The notes: generated by a model not told the origin, from the letters alone. Positions 23,620 through 39,272 are shown, counted from the stretch's first letter. The stretch is 64,000 nucleotides of DNA from Pyrus communis (GCF_963583255.1 NC_084816.1:17657100-17721099); one strand, 5' to 3'. Program-made: numbers and translations.

Positions 23620-23779
23620 GTTCATTTGGATGTCCTTTTAAAATGACTGAAAACGCTTTTAGAGAAAATGTTTTTGGTTCCAAAAGCACGTGTTTTCTGT
23701 AAGAAGCACTTTAAAATGATTCTAAAAACATTTTCACCAAAAATGCTTTAAGCCATTTTAAAAGCACATTCAAATGAAC
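23620..23779. mobile_element. MITE, 160 bp, hairpin-forming
   Basis: The left end GTTCATTTGGATGTCCTTTT and the complement of the right end (GTTCATTTGAATGTGCTTTT) match with few differences; the arms continue for about 60 bp with AAAATG/GCTTTT blocks. No coding capacity. Confidence 0.75.
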
Positions 23780-25084
23780 TCTAAGTTTACCTAGAAAAAA
23801 GCGTAGAATTGCACTTAAAAAGGGGCGATTTCCGTTGTCAAAAACAGAAACAGAGCTTAAGAGGAATTTTATCAAACACCTGGTGTGCTATAAACACCAG
23901 CTTCCGCAATAGCTCAATGGATAAAAATAATAGCTAATTTAAAAAATTTGGTATTAAAGGGATCGTAGAGTTAAAAATAACAATGATCATAGCAATGATT
24001 AATTTCGTGAGATGTTGGTATCTAGAAATTGCAAGGTAATAATTCACCTAATGGTGCAGAGACGAACAGAGGATCTCTAGCTGCTTGCTCTCTGTAAATC
24101 CTGATTGATAGGCTGCAGTACCTTGACCTTAATCGACCCAGGCTTGCAATTGATAATTTATGATTGGGAATTAGGCTAATTTTTGGGTAAATTAGGCAAC
24201 TTCATTGGAAGATATGAAATTTCAAGTTGGTATGCTCGTATTGGAATATATGAACTTTATTAGATAAGTTTTCTATAGTTCCGAGTAGTCCAGCTTTATA
24301 TTCAATACATCGGCAATTAAGTAAAAATAGTGTTTTCTAAATTCAATTTGATCGTTTATTTCTTGTACTACTGAATAGTCCAGCCTATTGACGATAAATC
24401 TTACATAGTTTTTCTTTTATACAAGCAATATTGGAGAAATCTTCTTTGGGTATTTTGATATAGGCGTCTGCTTTTTTAATATTTTAGACTAAACATCTGT
24501 TCACTTTAGAAATTTAATTAAACATTTTTCTACAATTTTGGTGCCACATAATTTTTATTTGCCCATTTCATAGTACTTAAATTACAAAACCTGCCATAGA
24601 TTTTATCAAACCAAAACACCGATGCCCAGAATCCTAAATTCTTCACGATAACAAAAAAAAAGTTTCCTAAATTCTTGCCTAACTTATATCTCAGAGTTTG
24701 AATTAAAACAAATACTGCATAATACATATCCTCCCTGCAGATAAGAAGCATTTGAATTTCATAATATATATTAATCATAATTATTTCCTACCAGAAATTT
24801 TTTCCACCTGCATGACAACTTATGTCCCTCGTGCATGATTTTGTTTTTCTTATGAAAAAAAAAGGTCTTCCACTCCTCTTCTAACCCTCTTAATTTGTAG
24901 CCGCAATTGAACTATTAGTTAATCGTGATCGCAGAATATAGGTACGCTTTGCCTTGTGCTGTGGTACGTTATTTAATGTACATTTTGGTATGTGTATATA
25001 TATTTGGTATGGTATATAAAGCGAGTTTGTAACGTAGTAGTTTTTTTGCACGATCCATAAGGATATTTTAGTCCGTAACACTTA
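23780..25084. other. Intergenic, upstream of the SWIB gene
   Basis: Promoter-proximal DNA to about 24150, then AT-rich sequence. No gene recognised. Confidence 0.45.
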
Positions 25085-25360
25085 TTTTGTACTTAAAGTA
25101 ATATTTATTTTGGACGTACCAGACATTAATTTGGTACTTAAATAATATTAATTTTGAACCTACCTGTCATTTGGTACATAAAGTGATGTTACTTTTGAAC
25201 GTACCACTTATTTGGTACGTAAACTAATATTAATTTTAAACATACCAGTCATTTGGTACATAAAATAATATTAGTTTGAACGTACCAGTTATTTGGTACG
25301 TAAACTAATATTTAATTTTGAACGTACCAATCATTTGGTACGTAACGTAATTACCGTAGC
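25085..25360. repeat. Minisatellite, about 41-bp unit, seven copies
   Basis: Units start with TTTGGTAC (or TTTTGTAC) at about 25085, 25130, 25170, 25211, 25252, 25292 and 25334. Each holds GGTACGTAAA, an AATATTAATTTT core and GAACGTACCA, so each unit is itself nearly palindromic around GTAC. Related single copies lie at about 24984 and 25415. Confidence 0.85.
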
Positions 25361-27534
25361 AAATGTGTTGTTATTGTAATTAAAAACGTACTAAATATTG
25401 TTTGTGCAATGTGAGTTTGGAACGTACCAAATATTGTTTGTGTTTTTTGTAGCACACGAACCAAGTTTGCACTCCATTCTCAAAAAATCATTTAGGAAAA
25501 ACCATATATGTATCAAGAAAATATACCACCCATACTGGAGGATCCTCAATCCATAAGAGAAAGTCACAGTTCCTTTTCTTCACAACCTGATTAGTTGCTT
25601 GGTTGCTATCTAATCCCTACCAAGCACAATTAAAACTTCGAAACCAATCTCTTCCAAAATACAGCTTGCTACAGAAAAACATTCTCCATGCGCATTATTC
25701 ATATTAACTGCACTCTTTAAATCAAACTCCAATGACACCGATGTGAAATTAAGCAAACACAAGATCCTCTCTTGTTGCAAAACGGAAACAAGATCAATTT
25801 GTAAAAACAACCACTAATTAAAATGAAAATTTCCATTCGAATTTCTAACATGGGAGATCACAAATTTCAAACGTGAAGATTAATTTCGAAACGTTATCAA
25901 CAAGCAAAAAATATTCCCCTAAAAAAGGGGCCACATAAAAATAAAAATAACTAAAAATTAAAAAACTCTTAAAATGACATATTTGGAAACCAATAATTAG
26001 AATTTTAGCTTATAAAAATATGTAATTTAAATAAACAACAAATGCTGACGTGGTTGTTGGTTAAAGCGTCTTAATCAAATCTTAAAAAGAAACAAATGTT
26101 TGGTCTAAAAGTTGTTAAAAAATTGCAGGGATTCTTATTATCCCATCTTTTTAATGTATTCAAAACACCAATACATGATATTATTATACTATATTTGTTA
26201 CATATGAATATAACCTTGAAGTGAGACATATTCATAAAATTCACTCATATAATAACCCATGGAAAGGTAGCAAGTGACGGTGTTTTTAATGCACACAACA
26301 AATTCTCGATATATTGTGCGAGAGGCGATGATAACTTCCTTATTGTTTTTGGAACTGATGAGTTAATGTTATACTATATTTTACCATATTATTAGTTATG
26401 TTATATATATATATATTGGAGATTTTATATATATATATTTTTTTTTAATTGTAGGACAAGTGGAATCCACTTTGCTAAAAAAGTGACGAGACAAAGGAAT
26501 TTTGAAGTAATTCCATTGGAGATGATTCCTTAGAGAGTGAAGTTGTTTGTATCAAATTTACAACCCTTAATTCTTAACCGTTTGATCGTGGCAATTAAAT
26601 GAAAGTAGATGTGCTATGTTGGCAGATTGACCTTTTAGGCTTGTGTGGGCTGTAAGTATTGAAGATGACATTTTTGAGAGAAATTTCCTTCTACGACATT
26701 GAAGAGCTTCTTAATTTTTTCAATGACATCTTTTTGGGCGTTTTCTATGCTCTTGTTCAGTCAACGGAAGGAATCTTCACAGAATTAATGTTCTAATAAG
26801 AATAGGAATATATCTTTCAATCATATTATTTTTTTAATTAGAACTAGACTGGAGGAGCCACTTAGTACTACGATGTAGTGGTATTCATCTTTACTTGTAA
26901 GTAATAGGTCTTAGGTTTGATTCTCGCTAAAGACGAATTTAAACCGCATTGTTGCTAGCCTATTGTAAGGTTTAGCTCACTCTTTCATTCCTACATCTTT
27001 AATTTTATCTGTTCCATAGTGTTATGATCAATAATATTAGCAAATGAAGTTTGTTATCAGATAAAAATAAAACCAATTCGAATCATAATCTACCATACGT
27101 TGTTGCTTGTAGTATTTAATAAAATAGTCCTACATGATCCACCTTAATTCTAACATAATCTACATAAGGTGTCGAAAAACCTTGACTCAAACTGAGCCAT
27201 GGTGCATGTTGTACTTGACCCAACTCGCACAAAATACAATTTTGTGCGAGTTCTAGGCCAACTTTAAGCGAGTTGACTTGTGCTGTGTTGGGCGACTTGA
27301 TCCGTCGTGCACCTCTATTCATGAGTAACCACTTGTGCTACAAAATCCTTACAACCATCTTACATATTTGAAAAAACCGCCTAAATGCTATACGTACGTC
27401 AAGTGTCGAGCACAGGAATATGATGAATTCCTAGTTGCTCTATGAAACTACAATTGGACAAAGAATTCAACAAATACACAAACCTGCAACCAAGACAATA
27501 GAGCTTGTAAACCTCTTAAACAAGATTCTAAAAG
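25361..27534. other. Intergenic
   Basis: AT-rich. Short (TA)n runs near 26405-26440. Apart from the SINE at 26865 nothing recognisable was found. Confidence 0.45.
26865..27030 (+). mobile_element. tRNA-derived SINE, diverged
   Basis: Carries CTTAGTACTACGATGTAGTG followed by the B-box-like GGTTTGATTCTCG (26913-26925) and GACGAATTTAAACC. It matches the SINE at 54565 along most of its length. The A tail is lost. Confidence 0.6.
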
Positions 27535-28015
27535 ACGTTAGGCGCTAGTCGAGTGATGGTCTTGGGCTTAGCGCCAAGGTGGCTAAGCATGGCCTAGGCG
27601 AACTATGCCGATTTAAGTAAATTTATTATATATTGTCTAAATAAATGTCTATTTATATTTACAAAAATACATAACTGTATAGTAATACATAAATTACAAA
27701 ATAAAATAACATAATTATAAAGTATTAAAACCTATTGAAAATATAGGGAATAATCATATAACGAGTGTTTATTCGAGTATTCAAAAAGTCTCTTTCATTT
27801 TATCGAAATAATAAAATGCAAAATAGAGGTTACCTATTTGACAAAAAAATATTCTCTGTATAAGTAAGAGTTGCGACCTAAGCAGGTCTACACAGGCTAG
27901 ACGGAAGCCTAAGCAAGTGTAGATGTCATTTCTTGATTTTCAAACACTTAAGGATTAATCGGGACGGTGGCCAATTGCCTAGCACCACCAAAGGATTTTT
28001 AGAACAGTGCTCTCA
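27535..28015 (-). repeat. Repeat family A, copy 1 (about 480 bp)
   Basis: Starts TTCTAAAAGACGTTAGGCGCTAG and ends GCCACCG... to GGATTTTTAGAACAG. The reverse complement of 42440-42930 aligns over the full length, including GATTTAAGTAAATTTATTAT and ATAAAATGCAAAAT. The ends are GC-rich, with TAGGCG motifs in inverted orientation, and the centre is AT-rich. Confidence 0.8.
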
Positions 28016-28319
28016 AGAATAATAATGTACATAAAATTTTCATTCACATACAATTTACCATCCTTGCGAACTTTGATAGTAGGAGCAAATGTTTTAGCCT
28101 TGACCTTGGTCCTAAATCATTTCCCAACAAAACTGACATTACAAATAAGGAGCCTAGCGATTGGCACTATCTAAATCCCGGAACATGTACGAGTTGAAAC
28201 CATATTATGTTACAAACTTACAACAACCACCAAGATGCTCAAGAAGAGCAATGCTCCATCAACATGCACACTTCAAAGCCACCATAGTTCATGATACTTC
28301 TCAAAACTGTTTGCACCCA

Positions 28320-31300
28320 TTAGTCGTATGGATTTCTGAATTTCTTCAAGAGTTCCGGGATATCATAACCCAGCATTTCATCGACAGCATCTATCATCTT
28401 AGGCTTTAACCTCTCCAATTTGTCAATGCTGTAACCAGTCAAGATCTCCCTGTAGTGGTCAACGTTCGGGAAATCCCCTGGAGGTAGATGGTGCTCCCTT
28501 TGGACCTGTACAGCGTCTAGTGTGAGCATTATAGAGTAAAGAGTACACATACGCAGGGGAGGGAGGGAGGGAGGGAGGGAGGGAACGGTACCTTTTTAAA
28601 TTCATTTTCCAAATTATCAATAAGCTTCCGTTGAGCCTTAGATTTCCCCAACATGGCAGGCATCTCCTTCCTTAAATGGCTAATTATGTAAGCATGTATC
28701 TTGGCAGCTCTGGCACGCTTCACAAATTCATTGATCTGCAAAAAAAAAGGTCAGTAAAATTCCATTCCGTTGGAATCTGCAAGAAACATTCAGTTTTCTA
28801 ACAAGAGAGCAACTTGGTAAGTAAAGATATGAGATACATAAATATAACAAACTCACTCTGCGATCACAAGCCTTCTTTGGAATATCCTTTAAATCAGCAA
28901 GAAGATCCTCCTGTTCCCTTTCAAAGAGTTCTCTCCCGACTGGACCCGTAGCAGCCTCATTTACAGGTTTGTCATTGAATGAGCTGCAAAAGAGAAAATT
29001 AGCTTGCAAGGATCGAACCAAGGTATTTGCTAGGACACATTGGAATGTATTTGAAACTATAGGTTTGCTTCCAAGGAATTAATGATGCAAGGATGGAGAG
29101 GCTACCCGATATAAACTCGCATGACCTCAGGAGTATTAAGAACCTTCCCAAGTGACCACATCAATGCTCCATAAACTCTCATCAACTGCATACCAAGAAT
29201 GAAAAATGATTTGAGCGCAACATCCAATGACCTAATTAAATCCCCAAAAAAATATGTAGAAGGAAAATAATCAAAGAGATTCATATATTGTCTATCTTAC
29301 TTGCTGAGTATCAATTTGATCCGCCTTGTTCAGAACAACACGAATTTTATCATCATGGCCACGTAAAGATGAAATAACACGCTTGAACTCATCACTAACA
29401 TCGAGTTTGTGAGGATCAAACAGAAGTAGAATGAGGTCACACTTTGCAGCAAACCACGAAGTTACTCCAGTAAAATCATAGGCTCGATGTGTCCGTTGCT
29501 TCTCTCCAGATAAAACTCCAGGAGTATCCACAAAAGTAATGTGTTCTAGCAGCTTGGATATAAAAATGTGTAAGCTTTGGGTGTTTCAATGGGCAATTTG
29601 GGAGAATGTCAAGGTGATTCTGAAAGATAACTCACTGAATGTGGCATTTGAGAACACTCAAACTTTGACAAGAATGCTGTTCCAAAAGTTGTGAGACCGC
29701 TAAATGGCATGTCAGCTTGGACGGCAATAGTATTCCCAGGAACACTTCTTTCATCAGGCCCAGACTACATGCAAGAAGGATTAGCTAGTAAACAATATTA
29801 ATTTCAGAAACTTAACAGAAAACAAAAAACAAAAGACAGTACTGCAAATGGAATTTAAAAAATTTTAATGTCTACAAAAAGCAACAGAATATATCTTAAC
29901 ACTAAACCAAACAACTTTCTTAAGAAATATAAGGTAACAAGTGAAGAAAATCTTAGGATCTTCTAGAAAACATCATTTTTTGTATTAGTGACACCCAAAA
30001 AGCAAAAAGGAAAATGCACATGTACAACTGCTAAGCCTCGCAGAAGCATTTCCGAGAGATGCAAGAAATATTGCTTTATTGACAATGGCCAGAAACACAA
30101 AATGTCCCTCAGTTTCTCTCCAAATTCCTAGAACTAGGCTAATAATAGTTTACTACCCTATCCAGACTCTTGGCATTCTGCCACGCTGCTCTGCAATCTG
30201 CCTTCCAATTCCAGACTCATGACTGGTTATGAGAGACTATTTCAACCAATAGAAACCAGACAAAACACAACCGTCTTTTTTTATACTGAAATTTGAAATC
30301 CCTAATATATAGACCAAAATGCAAGATTACATTTACAAAATGTGCCAAAGCCCCTTAGTTTTAATGAAAATGTTAAAGGATATATACCCCTACTGAAAAT
30401 TAATAAAAAGGGGGACACATAAATATAAAGGAAAAGTTTTTTTAAATTCAAAACACAAAAGTTTAAGGCAAGCCAAGGCCATGGATGGCTATCTGTTTAA
30501 CAAGTTTAATTTCTACTACATTCTTACTGAGTCCTGTAAAGCCTTATTCTTATTATATGGCTTTTTAACTTGCAAGTGTATAAAACATTTATATTAACTT
30601 TTAATTGCTAAGCAATTCAAGACTGCCTTAATGACAACATAAAAGGAGATAGATTGGCAATTACCATAACAACAACAAATCTATCGGTTGTAGGCTCCGG
30701 ACCAATGTGAGCTCCTGTCAAAAGTGAAATAAGATAAGGAATGGCATTGGATGAACAAACTTTCTGTGCAAGACAAAACAACTACACAGAGACACTTTCC
30801 CAGAGGATAACTTGCCTGGATAACTACTTTTAAGCAAATGTTTAATGAATGTTGTTTTCCCAGTGGAGTATTGACCCAAAAGCATAACCATGGGTTTGGC
30901 ATCAAAATCACTATTTCTCTGCAAAATAAAGCAAATAAATATCAATTGATATCTATAGCATACCACGATTAGATAGAAGTTTGAGAAGATCCAATGAAAA
31001 AATGAAATAAAACTATGAGTGACTGGGCATTAAATCTGATGAAAGAACTAGAAGCAAGGAGTAATGCTCACTCACCAGTAATGGGGATACAAAATCGTTG
31101 AACTTGTATGTAACTTCTAATGGCTTCAGCTTCTGAACATACAGTCTCTTCAACCCATCAATAATTGATGTTACAGAAGAAAGTGGTACCTAGACATATG
31201 CCAAATACTTTTTGTAAGGTGTTAAACAGAGTGCACAAATCATGTCTACCCAACATGTACAGGAGAATTTATTATCAACGCTGCGACATATCATGCATAA

Positions 31301-33199
31301 AAAAAACACTCCTAAAAATGACGTATGCAAAAGCTCTCTCCATTTTTTTTCACTATGTAAAATGACCTCTTCTAGCCTTTGTTGTGGACACAGTCTTAAT
31401 TGACTCAACGCTTTCACATGATCACTGATAAACTTAACCTACTAAAAACATAAGTATTTTTGCAATCAGCTTCAAGTATAACAACTCGGAGAGACTGGAA
31501 TGCAATGCTATAAAAAATTTCTCACAATGAAAAAATAAAGTCAACTTATCAAAATAAGAAAATTCAAGTTAGTATCCAATAGAAACAGTTTTAGGATAAA
31601 TCTTTTTTTCTGAATATCATGAAAGCAAAAGGGCAATTGCCTCCAAAAATAAGAAACAACATACACCTTTTTTGATGATTTTGATGAAAACCAAAGTGCC
31701 GAAGGTGTTTGTTGCACCACAGCAGTTCCTGCGTCACAGATCATTTGTAAATAGACAGCCAAAACCAAAAGTGACAGTACACATCTCATAGTTAGAGAAC
31801 CTCCTCACCATTTACTTTGTTTTCATTTGACTTGTGCGAATGCTTTTTCTTCTGAATAATTAAGTAAACGAAATCAAATTCGTTGACCATATACAATGAA
31901 TTGATTAAAATAAATAAATCCACAATAATGAGTAAAACAAATAAGAAAGGTATAAAAAGCACATGTACCGCTAATAGTAATGCATCCAAACCCTCCATAA
32001 CAGGAGGTTTCAGACTTTCCAAGTCAACTGAAACACAGCGTTCAAAGTTTTAAGTTAAATGAGTGTGCCAAACAAGATTTAAAAACTAATAAATAAGTAA
32101 ACAAAAAATACTTGTGCGCTATTCATATTTGTGAAGAAGCAGGTATTACAAGTCCTCAACTTATACTGAGATTCTACCAATCCAAGCATGGATTCCAATA
32201 CAAAGTTAAACAAAGGAAACCCACCATTGCTATTCAATAAACCGTGTGTGATATCATGTCCAGCTTGTGCAAGAGAAACTAGCTAGAAATGAAAAAGTAA
32301 CATGTCAGATTCCTATAAATCCAAATATTTGATTTTTTGCTATTTATGAAAAAGAAAAATAACAGTTTATAAAATAACCTGCATAGCGGCAACAAACTCA
32401 CTGAAACCAAGATATCCCTGCCTCTTAGAATCGGCCATGGCCCAAACCTTAAGAAAAGGAACGAACTTATTAAAAACCCTCTATAAATAAGGCTGGAAAA
32501 ATTCAAGTAACATAGTCTAACCAAAGAAAAAAGGAAGGGGCTTCTGCTACAAATGTAACGTAAAATGTTTGGCATAGATCTACTAGAACATAATCTTAAG
32601 CTTGAATATATCAAAGTAACGCAATCTGCAAAACTCGATGCCAACTTCAACGGCTCTACTAGCGTATTACGCGTCACAATAACTCCGTATTGCTCAACAG
32701 AAATACAAACCCCCAATCCTAACAAAATGTATTTAGAAAATGAGTACGACAACGCATTAACTGAGCTTACACTAACCTCTGCATAAAAAACAAATCCACC
32801 GAATACTAATGGTAATGAATTACAGCAAAAAACAGAAGAAAACGAGACGCACTAACTTGGTAAAAGAAAATAAAACGCAAATTAACCTGCTTGAGATCCT
32901 GCCGATTCAGATTGGACATGCCGAAGAACTTTATAGCATCGCTCCCGGTAATGCGGCCATCAGTGTCTGAACATACCAAAACCGAAACTCAACTTACAGT
33001 TGCTCAATTTTCTCAGGAACCAAACGGAAAACTAAGAAATTTTCCCAGAAAAAAAAAATGTGAAGAAAAAAAAATGCGTGCTTGTGCGGAACAGTGTAAA
33101 GTGCAAGTATGTACCTGCATCAGCGAATCGAAACCATTCCTGGTAGATATTCTGATGCTCTTTCGAGCACGAACTGATCTGAACTGAAGAAATTTCCAT
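28320..33199 (-). CDS. EH domain-containing protein (EHD1/EHD2-like), endocytosis ATPase
   Basis: Sixteen minus-strand exons give 546 aa: 33199-33115, 32966-32887, 32447-32379, 32282-32225, 32027-31969, 31852-31810, 31728-31667, 31189-31076, 30918-30816, 30714-30665, 29764-29636, 29552-29301, 29185-29106, 28983-28857, 28735-28592 and 28505-28320. EHD proteins are dynamin-like and remodel endosomal membranes. An N-terminal EH domain (about 12-100) holds the EF-hand loop at 27-38 (D, D, D, G) and the KQVWAMAD tryptophan that binds NPF peptides. The nucleotide domain has GQYSTGKT (205-212), DTPG (293-296) and NKAD (359-362). The C-terminal helical part ends FRNPYD. N-terminal placement of the EH domain is the plant arrangement; animal EHDs have it at the C-terminus. 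The length equals that of plant EHD1/2. One intron uses a GC donor after 30816. Confidence 0.95.
28555..28583. repeat. (GGGA)n microsatellite
   Basis: About seven GGGA units in the last intron of the EHD gene, ending only about 8 bp from the splice donor of exon 15. Confidence 0.85.
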
Positions 33200-33259
33200 A
33201 AATCGTAATCAGAGAGAATAATCTGATGGAAAAACTGGGATTTCAAAATTTCGAAAACG

Positions 33260-33931
33260 GAAACGCTCTTTGGAGGGTTTGTCCGCAGGGTGTCCTTGGT
33301 ACCGACGGAAAGGGTTTAAGTTTAACGCTTGTTTTAGACCGCGTCGTTTAGGGCTTTAGTTGGCATGACGGGACGTTAACTTTTTAATCGGGGTTCCTTG
33401 GAACGTTTAGGCGTGAAATGGCGACGTTTATTTCGTTTTCGTAGCTGTAGGCTGTATAGCCTGTATATTTCACAACTTGGACGCGAAATAATTGGAAGGA
33501 TGACTACTGCTAATATGTGTAACATGCAACGTAACTATGTGATAGAGATACTCACTGGTTTTAAATCTCATAAACCTTACAATAAACCTTACAAATTATT
33601 GGCGATGGGAAGACCTAGATCAAATTTCAAAGATCCGAATTAATAGATTTGGTGAAAAGGATCAGAAGATGATCATCGACTATGCATTCTCTCTGACAAT
33701 CCATACACGATAGTATGATTATAAAAAGATTTATATTCGAATTCAGATGAAACACAATGTAAACCATTCATCACAACATAGTTATCTCATTCCCATACAT
33801 AAAATATTTCATTAAAAAAAAAACAAAAAAAGACCCGAAATTTGAACTTCAAATTCTCAAGTGGACACGACGATGCAAAGGTAAAAAAGGAAAAATTCAT
33901 CGAAAGTAAAGTTCCACCACTACAATGCAGC
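33260..33931. other. Intergenic, EHD promoter side
   Basis: The EHD promoter and the 3' flank of the NAC-alpha gene. No other gene seen. Confidence 0.4.
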
Positions 33932-36549
<2,618 letters not shown>

Positions 36550-36986
36550 GCTGTCACAATTAGGTAACAAAATTTTATAATGTGTAATTCATGTTTGCTA
36601 GCGAATTGGCAATCAGCGATTACAGACTTGATCACAATTAGTTTAAACAAAGTTTTGGTGATACATTATTCTTATTCAGATGAGAAAAAAAGGGTTGATC
36701 TTCATAATATCAAGCATCTAGAATATAAATAAAATATCAAAAACAAGAGAATAAACAGAACAACATCAACTATAACATTTTAAATTGAAAACCAATCAAA
36801 TCAAATTTCAGTTCAGGAAAATAAAAGGTTCTGTGTTGCCATTTATCAACAATCAACTTAAGTTTTTAAAAATAAAATTTCCTCAAAAATTAGAAATCTA
36901 ATCAACCAAACTTTTTTTTAATCTAATCTAGACATTTCGGTTCAGAAAAAAAGTTATAAGGTAACCCGATTCAGCACTTAACTACA

Positions 36987-36988
<2 letters not shown>

Positions 36989-37028
<40 letters not shown>
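36989..37028. repeat. (AT)n microsatellite
   Basis: About 20 AT units upstream of the NAC-alpha start codon, in its leader intron or promoter. Confidence 0.9.
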
Positions 37029-37030
<2 letters not shown>

Positions 37031-37629
37031 CTGGGCACTTAGCTACAACATGCCAAGCAGCGAGGACATGAATTTTCCAGTACCGAAGTTTCGAAATGAT
37101 AGAAAATATTCTCAATTTGAACATAAAAAAAAAAAAAAAAAAAAAAAAACATAAAATCCAAAAATTATAAGATCAATTAATCATATCAGAGAGAACAATA
37201 CCTTAATTAGATCCAGAAAACAAATCAAGGAAGATACGAAATCAATTTGCAAAGGGAACGGACAACTTGAGAGGGAGAAACAAAGAACGCGAGAGCGATG
37301 GAGAGAGATACGAGAGAGAGAAGAAGGAAGAGTTACCTTGGAGTTGGAGCAGAGGAAGCAGCAGCGTGAAAGGGAAGACTGAAGAGGGTGGACTGTGGAG
37401 GCAAAAGCAGCTGCGCGAGGCGAACCAAGTTTTCAGGGTTGGGCGTGTTTTTTAGGGTTTAGGGATTCAGATCTCAATCCTGGACCGTTTAGTCTTGACC
37501 GTTCACACAGATCGTGCGGCCAGGAATCCATTTTAAGTTTTTTTTTTTTTTTTTTTTTTTTCCTTGTCTGTGTATTATAAGCTAAACCAATTTACGACAA
37601 AAAGAAAGATCAAATAGGTCATTTACCCA

Positions 37630-37785
37630 CTTATTGTTATTTTTCTTTATCTGCAAGTAATAGATATTAGATTTATACTCGTCAAAAACAAATTTGAATT
37701 ACATTATTTTTAGTTTATTGTCATACTAAGCCTACATCTTCCTTTTAGTTTAGATAATATCATTTATTAAAAAAAAATAAAATAA
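37630..37785 (+). mobile_element. tRNA-derived SINE, highly diverged
   Basis: Shares CTTTATCTGCAAGTAATAG, CAAATTTGAATTACATTAT and TTTAGATAATATCATTTATT plus A-tail with the SINE at 54565. The B box is decayed. Confidence 0.5.
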
Positions 37786-37794
37786 ATAAAGAAT

Positions 37795-37938
37795 TTTAAC
37801 GAAAACCTTTCAGTACTATTCACTTTAACGAAAAACCACATCTTTACACCAAAAAGTTAATCATGATACTGTTCACTTTACCATTTATTTTGTTTAAAAC
37901 TCAAAGTTTTCAAGTCATTTTCATTAGTTTTCCGATAA
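37795..37938 (+). mobile_element. MITE family B, copy 1 (about 145 bp)
   Basis: TTTTAACGAAAACCTTTCAG at the left and TTTTCATTAGTTTTCC at the right, with AGTACTATTCACTTTAACG and AACTCAAAGTTTTCAAG inside. Two further copies lie at 48995 (+) and 50167 (-). Confidence 0.75.
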
Positions 37939-37950
37939 TTAAAAAAAAAA

Positions 37951-39079
37951 GGTAAATTACACTTTACCACCTCCCGGTTTGGGATCGATTTCAATTCCTT
38001 ACAACTTCTTTAAACTATTTTACTTTCATACCTCAAATGTTATTTTATTTCAATACAATACATCCGTTACATTTTTCATCTATTGGTCTGTTAAGTGATG
38101 ACGTGGCTATCACATTTATGATGATGTAACTGACATATTTATGCCACATGGCTAAACACTTGGTAAAAAAATTAAAATATTAAAATAATTATTTACAGAA
38201 AAATTTAAAAAAAAAAACTGAGATCCCCTTCGTCTTCCCAGAATCCCCACCCGTGCCCACCCCTTCCCTCATCCCCCATCAACCGCAACCCCTTCCCCCA
38301 TCCCCAATCCGATATTCGACGACGGTGATGCCGTCATCCTCCTCCACGTCAGCCCCACCTCCGTCCTTTTCGGCTCCGACTGGGGCTGAGTCGACCTCTC
38401 CACCAACACCAACGACGATGTCGATTTCGTCGACAACCACACCTTGCACGATTCCGTCGAACAGAAGAAACTCAAGAACGACTTCGATGCCTTCACTAGC
38501 TCCAAGGTCGCCAATCTCTCCAAGCGCTTAAAGGAGGCGCAGATTCCGTACAAGATCCACATCGTCAAGGACCATGACATGAAGGAGCGGCTCTGCTTGG
38601 AGGTTGAGAGGCTAGGGCTCAGTGCTGTGATCATGGGGAGCTGAGGGTCGGCGCCACCAAGCGTGGGACTGATGGTATGCTTGAGAGTGTCAACGATTAT
38701 TGTGTTCATCACTACGTTTGTCCCATTGTTCTTGTCCGGTTTCCGGAGGATGACAGTAGCGGCGTTGCTGGGGGTAGGGTGAGGGGTTGCGGGGGAGGTG
38801 GGTCGTGGGGAACGGGTTTCTCAGTTTCTGGGTATCAAAATTTTTTGTTTTAATATGGTAAATTATTATAATATTTTAAATGTATAAAAAAATATTTTTT
38901 TGACACGTGGCACAAAATTGATAGTCACGTCAGCGCTTAATGGACCAATAGATATAAAATATAACAGATGTATTATATTGAAATAAAATAGTACGTAAGG
39001 TATGAAAGTGAAATTTTTTTAATAACTTGTATGAGGTTGCAATAAACCTCAAACCTGAGGTGGTAAAGTATAATTTACC
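37951..39079. mobile_element. Long-TIR (Mutator-like) element carrying a host gene fragment, copy 1
   Basis: The left arm (37951-38150) and the complement of the right arm (about 38890-39079) match over roughly 190 bp: GGTAAATTAYACTTTACCAC, CTTTCATACCT, TTATTTCAATAYAATACATC, then a GACGTG motif. Between the arms lies a universal-stress-protein pseudogene. The flanking A-runs prevent a clean call of the target duplication. Relatives at 51602 and 53025 share the arm consensus. Confidence 0.8.
38311..38800 (+). pseudogene. Universal stress protein (UspA-type) pseudogene inside a transposon
   Basis: One continuous block without introns reads GDAVILLHVSPTSVLFGSDWG, stop (38387-38389), VDLSTNTN, KKLKNDFDAFTSSKVANL, IPYKIHIVKDHDMKERLCLE, LGLSAVIMGS, stop (38642-38644). 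After a one-base shift it reads GATKRGTDGML, YCVHHYVCPIVLVRFPEDD. This is the plant USP fold, whose ATP-binding G-x2-G-x9-G(S/T) region follows VIMGS and is broken here. The N-terminal beta strand (KIAIAVDLS) is missing. Absence of introns suggests capture of a processed copy or of exon-only sequence, but with decay this remains inference. Confidence 0.85.
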
Positions 39080-39272
39080 CAAAAAAACCATTTACACTGA
39101 TATATTTTGAATGAATAAACATGTTAAAGGATAGAGTGCTTTTTATATTATATGGACTTTGGTTAAGAAAAAATTCGCACTAATTCATAGATTAGGACAA
39201 TCTCTAATTAACAAATCAACAATCTTCCATGGCAATTCTTGAAACCATATCAGTTAGTTCATCTTCCACTTA
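39080..39272. other. Spacer between two transposons
   Basis: AT-rich; nothing recognised. Confidence 0.4.

Noticed and set aside
25085..25360. Regular repeat array resembling a CRISPR
   Set aside because: Units are contiguous with no unique spacers, and the DNA is plant nuclear. It is a minisatellite.
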